NCBI RefSeq assembly: GCF_002858925.1
Contig: NZ_PJRS01000046.1
Coordinates: 124,001-188,000 of the forward strand
DNA: 64,000 nucleotides
DNA from: Caulobacter zeae
GTDB taxonomy: Bacteria; Pseudomonadota; Alphaproteobacteria; Caulobacterales; Caulobacteraceae
Reading direction: 5' to 3'
Shown here in pieces: positions 45,059 to 52,065 of this stretch. Under the pieces are notes generated by a model that saw only the letters and a program-made list of their open reading frames with translations, was not told the origin of the DNA and searched no databases. Each line of letters opens with the position of its first letter. Within the stretch, counting starts at the first letter, position 1. Position numbers and translations under genes: made by a program.

Positions 45059-45576
45059 GCGCCCCGCCTCTGACCCTGGCCCTGCTCAACATCATGAACC
45101 AGACGGGCTTCGTCACCGCCCTGGGCTTCGCCTTCGAGCTGTCGCCCTGGGTGGTCGAGCGCGCCTGGAGCGCCCGCCCCTTCGACAGCATCGAGGCCAT
45201 GCACGGCGCGATGATGCAGGTGCTGAACGCCGCCCCCCTCGACGACAGGCTGGCCCTGATCCGCGCCCACCCCGAACTGGCCGGCAAGGCCGCGATCGCC
45301 AGGCAGCTTACCGCCGAAAGCACGGCCGAGCAGGCCGGCGCGGGCCTGGACAAGCTGACGCCCGAGGAATTCGCGCGCTTCCACGACCTCAACGCCGCCT
45401 ACGGGAAACGCTTCGGCTTTCCGTTCATCATCGCTGTTCGGCTGAACGACAAGACCTCGATCCTGCGGGCCATGCAGGCGCGCCTGTCCAACGACCGCGA
45501 GGCCGAGATCGCCGAGGCGCTTCTGCAGATCGGCCTGATCTCCAAACTCCGCATCCAAGACGCCGTGACCGACTAG
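45055..45576 (+). CDS. uraD: OHCU decarboxylase UraD
   Basis: A 173-residue enzyme that decarboxylates 2-oxo-4-hydroxy-4-carboxy-5-ureidoimidazoline (OHCU) to S-allantoin. Family marks are GFVTALGFAFELSPWVVERAW, the catalytic RAHPELAGKAA with its histidine, and LNAAYGKRFGFPFIIAVR. It is coupled to puuE by a four-base overlap and runs straight into puuD (stop at 45576, next ATG at 45577). Confidence 0.93.
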   Translation: MSAPPLTLALLNIMNQTGFVTALGFAFELSPWVVERAWSARPFDSIEAMHGAMMQVLNAAPLDDRLALIRAHPELAGKAAIARQLTAESTAEQAGAGLDKLTPEEFARFHDLNAAYGKRFGFPFIIAVRLNDKTSILRAMQARLSNDREAEIAEALLQIGLISKLRIQDAVTD

Positions 45577-46776
45577 ATGGACTACGATCTCGCCGCCTGG
45601 CTGAACCTGGCGCTCCGCTGGCTGCACGTGATCGCGGGCGTCGCCTGGATCGGCGCCTCGTTCTACTTCGTCTGGCTCGACAACAACCTGCGAGCGCCAG
45701 AGTCCTTGGATGGAAGCCCCCCCAAGGACGGGGTGAAGGGCGAGCTGTGGGCCGTGCACGGCGGCGGCTTCTACCACTCGCAGAAGTACCTGACCGCCCC
45801 GGCGCACATGCCCGGCCACCTGCACTGGTTCAAGTGGGAGGCCTACACCACCTGGCTGTCGGGCTTTGCTTTGCTCTTCGTGCTCTACTACTGGGGCGCG
45901 CCGGTCTATCTGATCGACCCGGCCAAGCACGCCTTCAGCCACTGGCAGGCGGTGGGCGTGGGCCTTGCCTTCATCTTCGGGGGCCTCCTCGTCTACGAAG
46001 GCCTGTGCCGCTCGCCGCTGGTCGAGCATCCGCGCCTGTTCGGGATCGTCTGGTTCTGCGCCCTGATCGGCGCGGCGTACGCCCTGCAACACCTCTTCAC
46101 CGATCGCGGGGCCTTCATCCATGTCGGCGCCATCATCGGCACGGCCATGGCCGCCAACGTCTTCCTGACCATCATCCCCAACCAGCGGAAGATTGTCGCC
46201 GACATGCTGGCCGGCCGCCCGGTCGATCCGCGCCTGGGCGCGGCGGGCAAGCAGCGCTCGGTGCACAACAACTACATGACCCTGCCGATCCTGTTCATCA
46301 TGATCAGCAACCACTATCCGGCCATCACCGGCCACCCGCTGGCCTGGCTGCTGCTGGCGCTGGTGGGGATGGCGGGGATCTCGATCCGCCACTTCTTCAA
46401 CCTGCGCCATCACGGGATCATCCGGCACGACTTCCTGTTCTACGGGGCCATGCTGATGTTCGCCGTCAGCGTCATCGCCAGCCAGAAGCCCAAGGCGCCC
46501 GCCGTGCTGGGCCCGGTCAGCTTCTTCGAGGCCCAGGCGATCGTCGAGAAGCACTGCGTGACCTGCCACGCGGCCAAGCCCACGCATCGCGGCTTCGGCG
46601 CCCCGCCCAATGGCGTGACCTTCGACAGTCCCGAGCACATCGCCCGCTATGCGCCCAAGATCAAGGAACGCGCGGTGGTCAGCACCAGCATGCCGCTTGG
46701 CAACGAGACCCATATGACCGATGAGGAGCGCGCCAAGCTTGGCGCCTGGATCGAATCCGGGGCCAAACTGCCCTGA
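45577..46776 (+). CDS. puuD: Urate hydroxylase PuuD (membrane urate oxidase with cytochrome c domain)
   Basis: A 399-residue inner-membrane protein that oxidises urate to 5-hydroxyisourate, passing electrons to a fused cytochrome c. The N-terminal eight-helix DUF989-type domain begins LNLALRWLHVIAGVAWIGASFYFVWLD and contains HGGGFYHSQKY. The C-terminal domain has a heme motif CVTCH at about residue 326 (EKHCVTCHAAKP) and a later methionine (STSMPLGNETHMT). It starts directly after the uraD stop. Together with uraD it replaces the soluble UrcO/FAD-type urate oxidases. Confidence 0.92.
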   Translation: MDYDLAAWLNLALRWLHVIAGVAWIGASFYFVWLDNNLRAPESLDGSPPKDGVKGELWAVHGGGFYHSQKYLTAPAHMPGHLHWFKWEAYTTWLSGFALLFVLYYWGAPVYLIDPAKHAFSHWQAVGVGLAFIFGGLLVYEGLCRSPLVEHPRLFGIVWFCALIGAAYALQHLFTDRGAFIHVGAIIGTAMAANVFLTIIPNQRKIVADMLAGRPVDPRLGAAGKQRSVHNNYMTLPILFIMISNHYPAITGHPLAWLLLALVGMAGISIRHFFNLRHHGIIRHDFLFYGAMLMFAVSVIASQKPKAPAVLGPVSFFEAQAIVEKHCVTCHAAKPTHRGFGAPPNGVTFDSPEHIARYAPKIKERAVVSTSMPLGNETHMTDEERAKLGAWIESGAKLP

Positions 46777-46796
46777 GCACGCTGGAGGCCGCCCCC

Positions 46797-47459
46797 TTGT
46801 CCGACGCCGATCACGAGGTCGCCCCCGACGCCCCGGCGCCGCGCAAGCGCAACGCCGAGCGGACGCGCAAGGCGATCATGTCGGCGGCGCTGAAGGAGTT
46901 CTCGCAGGCCGGCTTCGCGGGCGCGCGCATCGAGCGGATCGTCAAGGCCGCCAAGTGCAACATCCGCATGCTCTATCACTACTTCGGCGACAAGAAGGGC
47001 CTCTACGTCGCCGTGCTGGAGGCCGCATACGAGGACCTGCGCAACCGCGAGGCCGAGCTTAAGATCGACTTCGACAAGCCGCTCGAAGGTTTCCTCGAAC
47101 TGCAGCGCTTCACCTTCGAATATTTCGAGAAAAACCCCCGCTTCGAGGGCCTGCTGCGCAACGAGAACCTGATGCAGGGCAAGTTCGTCGCGCAGAGCCG
47201 CAAGGTCACCGAGACCGCCTTCCCCCTGCGCCGCACCATCGAGCGCCTGATCGAGAGCGGTCAGGAGCAGGGCCTGTTCCGCGACAACCTCGACCCGATC
47301 CAGATCTACGTCACCATCGCAGCCATGAGCCGCTTCCACCTGGCCAACGGCTGGTCGCTGTCGGTGACGCTCGACACTGACATGAGCACCGCCGAATGGC
47401 GGCGCGCCAGGCTCCAGCACGCGCTGGACGTGCTGGAAGGGTACCTGACGGCCGCGTAG
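46797..47459 (+). CDS. TetR family regulator of the purine operon
   Basis: A 220-residue TetR regulator starting at TTG 46797 with GGAGG upstream. The N-terminal HTH is TRKAIMSAALKEFSQAGFAGARIERIVKAAKCNIRMLYHYFGDKKGLYVAVLEAAYEDL. The C-terminal ligand domain has a pattern (FEYFEKNPRFEGLLRNENLMQGKF) seen in TetR proteins near purine or pyrimidine catabolic genes. It is the last gene of the operon, 20 bases after puuD, so it is probably the local repressor, with the palindrome at 41.25 kb as a candidate target. Confidence 0.85.
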   Translation: MSDADHEVAPDAPAPRKRNAERTRKAIMSAALKEFSQAGFAGARIERIVKAAKCNIRMLYHYFGDKKGLYVAVLEAAYEDLRNREAELKIDFDKPLEGFLELQRFTFEYFEKNPRFEGLLRNENLMQGKFVAQSRKVTETAFPLRRTIERLIESGQEQGLFRDNLDPIQIYVTIAAMSRFHLANGWSLSVTLDTDMSTAEWRRARLQHALDVLEGYLTAA

Positions 47460-47486
47460 ATGGTCCTCCCAGAGGACGAGGACCAT
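47460..47486. promoter_or_regulatory. Inverted repeat at the toxin-antitoxin promoter
   Basis: ATGGTCCTC (47460-47468) and GAGGACCAT (47478-47486) form a perfect nine-base inverted repeat with a nine-base spacer. It begins directly after the TetR stop codon and ends 16 bases before the antitoxin ATG. It fits an operator bound by the antitoxin, or a terminator for the purine operon. Confidence 0.6.
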
Positions 47487-47501
47487 GCTATTCTGCACAT
47501 C

Positions 47502-47675
47502 ATGAAAGCTGAGCCGTCCATTTTCGACGACACTGACAGCGACGCCGAAGCCGTGGCCGACGCCGAAGGCTTGGCCGATCTCGAAGCTGGTCGCACGATC
47601 TCGCACGAGAAGATGAAGGCGTGGCTGCTCTCCTGGGGCACGCCCGGAGAGACGCCTCCTCCGACGGGCGATTGA
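47502..47675 (+). CDS. Antitoxin of a ParE/RelE-type pair
   Basis: A 57-residue acidic protein starting at ATG 47502. The N-terminal half is acidic (MKAEPSIFDDTDSDAEAVADAEG) and the C-terminal half has LADLEAGRTISHEKMKAWLLSWGTP, the COG5606-type antitoxin ending that wraps a ParE-like toxin. An upstream open frame to 47460 would run through the palindrome, so I do not use it. It precedes the toxin gene by 68 bases. Confidence 0.8.
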   Translation: MKAEPSIFDDTDSDAEAVADAEGLADLEAGRTISHEKMKAWLLSWGTPGETPPPTGD

Positions 47676-47743
47676 AACAGGCTCTTCGGCTCAGCGCCAA
47701 AAAATCAAACTAACGGGCAGCTTTCACGTCGAGACATTCCGCA

Positions 47744-48037
47744 ATGGCCGACCAAGACGCCCCCGCCTTCAAGGTCGCATGGTCGATCCGATCTCGACGT
47801 GATCTCGAAGGTATTCGCGCCTACATCGGACAGGTACGCCCGATCGCCGCGCAGCGGCTCGCCATACGTCTAGTCACTGCCGTCGAGGCCCTCGCCCAAC
47901 ATCCGCATCGCGGACGCCCCGCTGGTGGAGACGTCCGCGAACTGGTGGCGATCGCGCCTTACATCGTGCGCTACCGCATCAAGGGCGGAATGGTGCAGAT
48001 CATCCGTATCAAGCACGGGGCCAAACGCCTCGATTGA
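47744..48037 (+). CDS. ParE/RelE family toxin
   Basis: A 97-residue toxin of the ParE/RelE superfamily. Signatures: VAWSIRSRRDLEGIRAYIGQVRPIAAQRLAIRLVTAVEALAQHPHRGRPAGG, then VRELVAIAPYIVRYRIKGGMVQIIRIKHGAKRLD. The pattern of ALAxHPxxGRP and YRI...QIIRIKHGA is typical of ParE toxins. Its target (gyrase or ribosome) cannot be told from sequence. It is encoded after the antitoxin and ends three bases before the convergent M20 gene. Confidence 0.88.
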   Translation: MADQDAPAFKVAWSIRSRRDLEGIRAYIGQVRPIAAQRLAIRLVTAVEALAQHPHRGRPAGGDVRELVAIAPYIVRYRIKGGMVQIIRIKHGAKRLD

Positions 48038-48040
48038 CCC

Positions 48041-49357
48041 CTACTTTGCCAGCACGTTCATCACCGCCAGGGTCATGGCCTCCACGCCCGTGCGGATCGA
48101 CGGCTCGGGGACCGGGGCGAAGAACGGCGAGTGGTTGACGGGCAGCGGCTTGCCGGCCGCCTTCGCATCGGCCATCGCCTTGGGGTCGAAACCGCCGATC
48201 GAGAAATAGACCGACGGCACGCCGGCGATGATGAACTCCGAATAGTCCTCGCTGGCCGAGCCGGGGGACGGCACGGCCACGGCGTCCTTGCCGAAGGCGG
48301 CCTTGAAGACGGCGGCGGTCTTTTCGGTCAGGGCCGCGTCGTTGACCACCGCCTTGCCGCCTGGAACGATCTCCAGATCCGGGGCCGGGGCGCCCGACAT
48401 CTCGGCCACGGCCTTGGCGGTGCGGGTGACGCCGGCCAGGATCTTGTCGCGCACGCCGTCGTCCTGGGTGCGGATGGTGCCGCGCACCTTGGCCTTGTCG
48501 GGGATGATGTTGCCGGCGCTGCCGGCCTGGATCGAGCCGACGGTGACCACGCCGAACGCGGCGGGGTCCTTCTCGCGGCTGATCACGCTCTGGACGTCGA
48601 CGGTGAAGCGGGCGGCCATCATCACCGGATCGATCGAGGCGGCCGGCATCGAGCCGTGCGCGCCGCGGCCGTTGAAGGTCAGCTCCAGGGCGTCGGAGGT
48701 CGAGGTCAGCACGCCGGCCTTGTAATAGACCTGCCCCGCCGCGCCGGGACCGACGTGCAGGGCGAAGCCGTAGTCGGGCTTGCCGAACTTCTGGAAGAAG
48801 CCGTCGTTGATCATCGCCTTGGCGCCGCTGACCGTCTCTTCCGAGGGCTGGGCGACGAAAACGAGCGTGCCCTTCCACTTGGCCTTCTGGGCCACGAGCT
48901 GGCGGGCCGCGCCGATCCAGGCGGCCATGTGCACGTCGTGGCCGCACGAGTGCGCGACGAACACCTCGGCGCCGTTCCAGGTGGTCTTGGCGCGGCTGGC
49001 GTAGGGCAGGCCCGTCTTCTCCTCCATCGGCAGGGCGTCGAGCTCGGTGCGGACCAGAACGCTGGGCCCCTCCCCGTTCTTCAGCACCGCCACCACGCCG
49101 GTCTTGCCGACGCCCTCGGTGACCGTGAAGCCGAGGGCGCGCATCTGCGCGGCCAGCTTCCTGGCGGTCTCGACCTCCTGGAAGCCGACCTCCGGGTGGG
49201 CGTGCAGCTCCTTGTAGAGCGCGTCGAGCTGCGGGTAGTCGCGGTCAAGCTGGGCCTTGATGGCGGCCTTGGTCGCCGGAACGTTCAGCGGGGCCGCGAA
49301 AGCCGGCGCGGCCAGCAGGGCCACGGCGGCGGCGAGGGTGAAGGTCTTGGAGGTCAT
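48041..49357 (-). CDS. Exported M20 family amidohydrolase
   Basis: A 438-residue exported peptidase/amidohydrolase starting at ATG 49357 with a signal peptide (ends near APAFAA). The M20D pattern is present: LHAHPEVGFQEVETARKLA, VRTELDALPMEEKTGLPYAS, the metal-binding VFVAHSCGHDVHMAAWIGAAR and VFVAQPSEET, and the dimerisation domain with GRGAHGSMPAASIDP. SPGSASEDYSEF and NHSPFFAPV close the active site. Related enzymes hydrolyse N-acyl or hippurate-type amides. An inverted repeat lies between it and the TBDR upstream. Confidence 0.9.
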   Translation of the reverse strand: MTSKTFTLAAAVALLAAPAFAAPLNVPATKAAIKAQLDRDYPQLDALYKELHAHPEVGFQEVETARKLAAQMRALGFTVTEGVGKTGVVAVLKNGEGPSVLVRTELDALPMEEKTGLPYASRAKTTWNGAEVFVAHSCGHDVHMAAWIGAARQLVAQKAKWKGTLVFVAQPSEETVSGAKAMINDGFFQKFGKPDYGFALHVGPGAAGQVYYKAGVLTSTSDALELTFNGRGAHGSMPAASIDPVMMAARFTVDVQSVISREKDPAAFGVVTVGSIQAGSAGNIIPDKAKVRGTIRTQDDGVRDKILAGVTRTAKAVAEMSGAPAPDLEIVPGGKAVVNDAALTEKTAAVFKAAFGKDAVAVPSPGSASEDYSEFIIAGVPSVYFSIGGFDPKAMADAKAAGKPLPVNHSPFFAPVPEPSIRTGVEAMTLAVMNVLAK

Positions 49358-49405
49358 GCTGCTCGCGCGGCGGGCCGCGCCCTTCCTTCTGTCGTTACGC
49401 AAACT

Positions 49406-49535
49406 CTCCCTTCCCCCTTGATGGGGGAAGGGCGGGGTTGGGGGTGGAAGCGGCGGTGGACGTCACGCGGGCTGCGCCAGGTCCTGAACCCGTGTCACCC
49501 CCATCCCCGGCCCTTCCCCCATCAAAGGGGGAAGG
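49406..49535. repeat. Inverted pair of CTTCCCCC-N-GGGGGAAG hairpins
   Basis: CCCTTCCCCCTTGATGGGGG (from about 49408) and its inverse near 49511-49536 enclose about 80 bases. Each half is itself a hairpin. It separates the TBDR and M20 genes and may end the TBDR transcript. Confidence 0.75.
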
Positions 49536-49547
49536 GAGCACTGGAGA

Positions 49548-51752
49548 TCAGAACTTCCTACGGGCGTTCACCCCGACGGTGCGCGGGGTCAATCCATAAA
49601 GCAGGTCCTGGTACCCGACGTTGCTGTTCTTGTTCATGATCCCCTCGGCGTCGGTGAGGTTGGTCACGAAGGCGTAGACGCCCCAGTCCTCGCCCTCGAC
49701 GCCGGCGCGCAGGTTCACGGTCGAGAAGCTGCCGAACTTGTCGAAATAGACGTAGGTCGGCCGGAAGGTGGAGACCATCTCGCCGGTATAGGCGTAGTCG
49801 GCGCGCAGCAGGCCGTTGAGCCCGGCGACCGGCAGCGGCCAGACGTACTGGGCCGAGGCCGAGGCCGTCCAATCCGGTACGTTGGCGATGCGATCGCCCT
49901 TCCTGCCGGTCGAGCCGTCGACCAGGATGTTGGCGTTGGCCTGATCCTCGGTCAGCTCGGCCTTGGTGTAGCCGATCGAGCCATTGAGGGTCAGGCCGTG
50001 GATCGGACGGGCCGCGACCTCCAGCTCCAGGCCCTCGATCCGCGCGGCGCCGGCGTTGGTGATGAAGGAATAGAGGCCGTCGGCCGTGATGGCGCTGGTC
50101 TGGCGGTCCTTCCAGTCGATGCGGTAGGCGGCGGCGTTGGCCGTCAGCTTGCCGCCCAGCCAGGTGGTCTTCACGCCAGCCTCGTAGTTCCACAGGCTGT
50201 CGGGGTTGTAGACCACCAGCGCGCTGTTCAGGCCGGGCACGTTGTTGGCCCCGCCCGGCCGGAAGCCCTCGGCCGCCGTGGCGTAGACCATGACGTCGGA
50301 GGTGACCTTGTAGCTGGCGTTGAACTTGTAGACCCAGCCCGAGGCCTCGGCGGTCTGCTCGGTGTAGGGCGCCGGCGCGGCGCCGGTCAGCACGTTGCGT
50401 TGGGTGCCAGCGCTGCCGGTGGTCTTGGTGTAGTCGTAGTGGCGCGCGCCCACCGTCAGCGACAGGCCCTCGACCTGCGGCGGCGTCCAGGTCGCCTCGC
50501 CGAACTGGGCGGTCTGCTTGACGCCGGTGTTGACGTAGCGGCCTTGCAGATACTGCATCGGGCTGTAGGGCTGGCCCGTGGTCAGGCTGGTCAGCACCGT
50601 GTTGCTGTCGATATGGTCCTTGCGCAGCTCCATGTAGCCGCCGACCGTCCACTGAACCTGGCCTTCGCCCTTCGACGACAGCCGCAACTCGTGGTTCCAG
50701 GCGCCCAGATAGGCCGGCTGGTAGCCGATCACGCCGTTGGCGCCGCCGATGTAAGGCCGGTACTGCGGGGTGAAGTCGATCGTCCGCAGCATGTCGTACT
50801 TGTAGTAGGCGCTCGACGCGGTGACCTCTCCGACCGGGCTCGACCATTTGCCGGTGACGCTGGTCATGTCCATCTCGGTGTCGAGCGGCAGCTTCACGGC
50901 GCTGTCGGTGTTGTAGCCGCCCAGGCGGTCGTACCAGCCTTCCAGGTCGTCGGCCGACGAGTTCTGGTGGATCTTGGTGACGACCAGCGAGATGTCGTCG
51001 GTGGGCGTGAAGCCCAGCATGGCGCGATAGCCGTCGGCGTGGCTGTCGTTGATGTTCTTGGCGCCGGTGCGGACGTTGTCGACGAAGCCCGGACGGTCCT
51101 CGGTATAGGCCACGATGCGGGCGGCCAGCTTGCCCTCGATCAACGGGATGTTGCCCATGGCCTTCAGGTACGAGCCGCGCGAGCCGCCCTTGGTGGTGCT
51201 CGACTGGCCCTCGACCGAGGCGCCGAACTGGCTGCTGTCGGGCTTGGCGTAGATCACCCGGATGGTTCCGCCCATCGAGCCGCCGCCGTACAGCGTGCCC
51301 TGCGGGCCGCGCAGCACTTCCACCCGCTCGACGTCGAACAGGTTGAGGTCGGCGGCGTTGTTGGCCGGGTCCTGGGTCGTGCCCGAGGGACCGGTGACCG
51401 AGGTCTCGTCGTAATAGAGGCCGGTGGTGGCCTCGCCCGAGCCCTGGACGCCGCGGATGGTCACACGGCTTTGGCCCAACTGGCCCTGGGTCAGGTTCAC
51501 GCCCGGCACCGAGCGGAAATAGTCCTGCAGGCCGGTCGCGCCGATCTTCTGCAGGCTGTCGCCGGTCACCGCGCTGATGCTCATCGGCGTGGTCTGGAGG
51601 GTGGTGGAGCGCTTGAGCGCGGTGACGACGATCTCCTCGACCGTCTCGTCGGCCACGGGCTTAGCGGCGGGCGTCTGGGCGGCCGCCCCCAGCGGCGCGG
51701 CCAGGGCGGCCAGCGCCGCCGTGGAAAGCAGGATCTTCAGGTCGGTACGCAT
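49548..51752 (-). CDS. TonB-dependent receptor of the glucuronoxylan region
   Basis: A 734-residue outer-membrane receptor starting at ATG 51752, with a signal peptide (ends near AAAQ) and a TonB box region EEIVVTALKRSTTLQTTPMSISAVTGDSL. The plug has DYFRSVPGVNLTQGQLGQSRVTIRGVQGSGE and VEVLRGPQGTLYGGGSMGGTIRVI. The barrel ends in RTVGVNARRKF. Its position next to alpha-glucuronidase and ManD suggests import of glucuronoxylan oligosaccharides; this is inference. The upstream region carries AT-rich direct repeats and short palindromes. Confidence 0.92.
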   Translation of the reverse strand: MRTDLKILLSTAALAALAAPLGAAAQTPAAKPVADETVEEIVVTALKRSTTLQTTPMSISAVTGDSLQKIGATGLQDYFRSVPGVNLTQGQLGQSRVTIRGVQGSGEATTGLYYDETSVTGPSGTTQDPANNAADLNLFDVERVEVLRGPQGTLYGGGSMGGTIRVIYAKPDSSQFGASVEGQSSTTKGGSRGSYLKAMGNIPLIEGKLAARIVAYTEDRPGFVDNVRTGAKNINDSHADGYRAMLGFTPTDDISLVVTKIHQNSSADDLEGWYDRLGGYNTDSAVKLPLDTEMDMTSVTGKWSSPVGEVTASSAYYKYDMLRTIDFTPQYRPYIGGANGVIGYQPAYLGAWNHELRLSSKGEGQVQWTVGGYMELRKDHIDSNTVLTSLTTGQPYSPMQYLQGRYVNTGVKQTAQFGEATWTPPQVEGLSLTVGARHYDYTKTTGSAGTQRNVLTGAAPAPYTEQTAEASGWVYKFNASYKVTSDVMVYATAAEGFRPGGANNVPGLNSALVVYNPDSLWNYEAGVKTTWLGGKLTANAAAYRIDWKDRQTSAITADGLYSFITNAGAARIEGLELEVAARPIHGLTLNGSIGYTKAELTEDQANANILVDGSTGRKGDRIANVPDWTASASAQYVWPLPVAGLNGLLRADYAYTGEMVSTFRPTYVYFDKFGSFSTVNLRAGVEGEDWGVYAFVTNLTDAEGIMNKNSNVGYQDLLYGLTPRTVGVNARRKF

Positions 51753-51758
51753 ACCATT

Positions 51759-51872
51759 CCCCAGTGCATGCATGAGAGCGCCCGCTCTGAAGGCGGGTCG
51801 GTCCCCAGGCTGGGGTCGACGGCAAAAATATGTCAACGCTTTTGTATCGATATTATTTGAATCGATATTATT
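51759..51872 (-). promoter_or_regulatory. Leader and AT-rich direct repeats of the 51.7 kb TBDR
   Basis: On the minus strand the region before the TBDR start reads: two copies of AATAATATCGAT (plus-strand ATCGATATTATT at 51846-51857 and 51861-51872, period 15), a TTGACA (51836-51831), the palindrome CCCCAGCCTGGGG (51815-51803), a CCCGC/GCGGG hairpin (51797-51781), and CTGGGG just before the start codon. The repeats look like operator sites; the leader could form alternative pairings. Confidence 0.5.
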
Positions 51873-51907
51873 GCCTGCCGCACAAGCAAACCTTCGCCCC
51901 CCACCGC

Positions 51908-52049
51908 CGTCATCCCGGCCGGAGCGAAGCGGAGAGCCGGGACCCAGGGGCCACGCGCAAGGCCGTTCAGCCGCAAGCAAAAGGGCCGCCGGCGCATTGC
52001 CGGCGGCCCCTCGGTCCCGGATAGCCTCTACGAGGCTTCCGGGATGACG
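51908..52049. repeat. Nested three-arm inverted repeat, MITE/REP-like
   Basis: Three concentric inverted arm pairs: CGTCATCCCGG (51908-51918) with CCGGGATGACG (52039-52049); CCGGGACC (51937-51944) with GGTCCCGG (52013-52020); and GGGCCGCCGGC with GCCGGCGGCCC (51983-52009) around GCATT. The whole 142-base unit fills most of the gap between the TBDR leader and the aguA stop. Confidence 0.85.
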
Positions 52050-52065
52050 ACGGTTGGAGGAGCGC

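Noticed and set aside
47460..47501. Antitoxin start at ATG 47460
   Set aside because: The added 14 codons are simply the operator-like palindrome read in frame; the ATG at 47502 better fits the family length.
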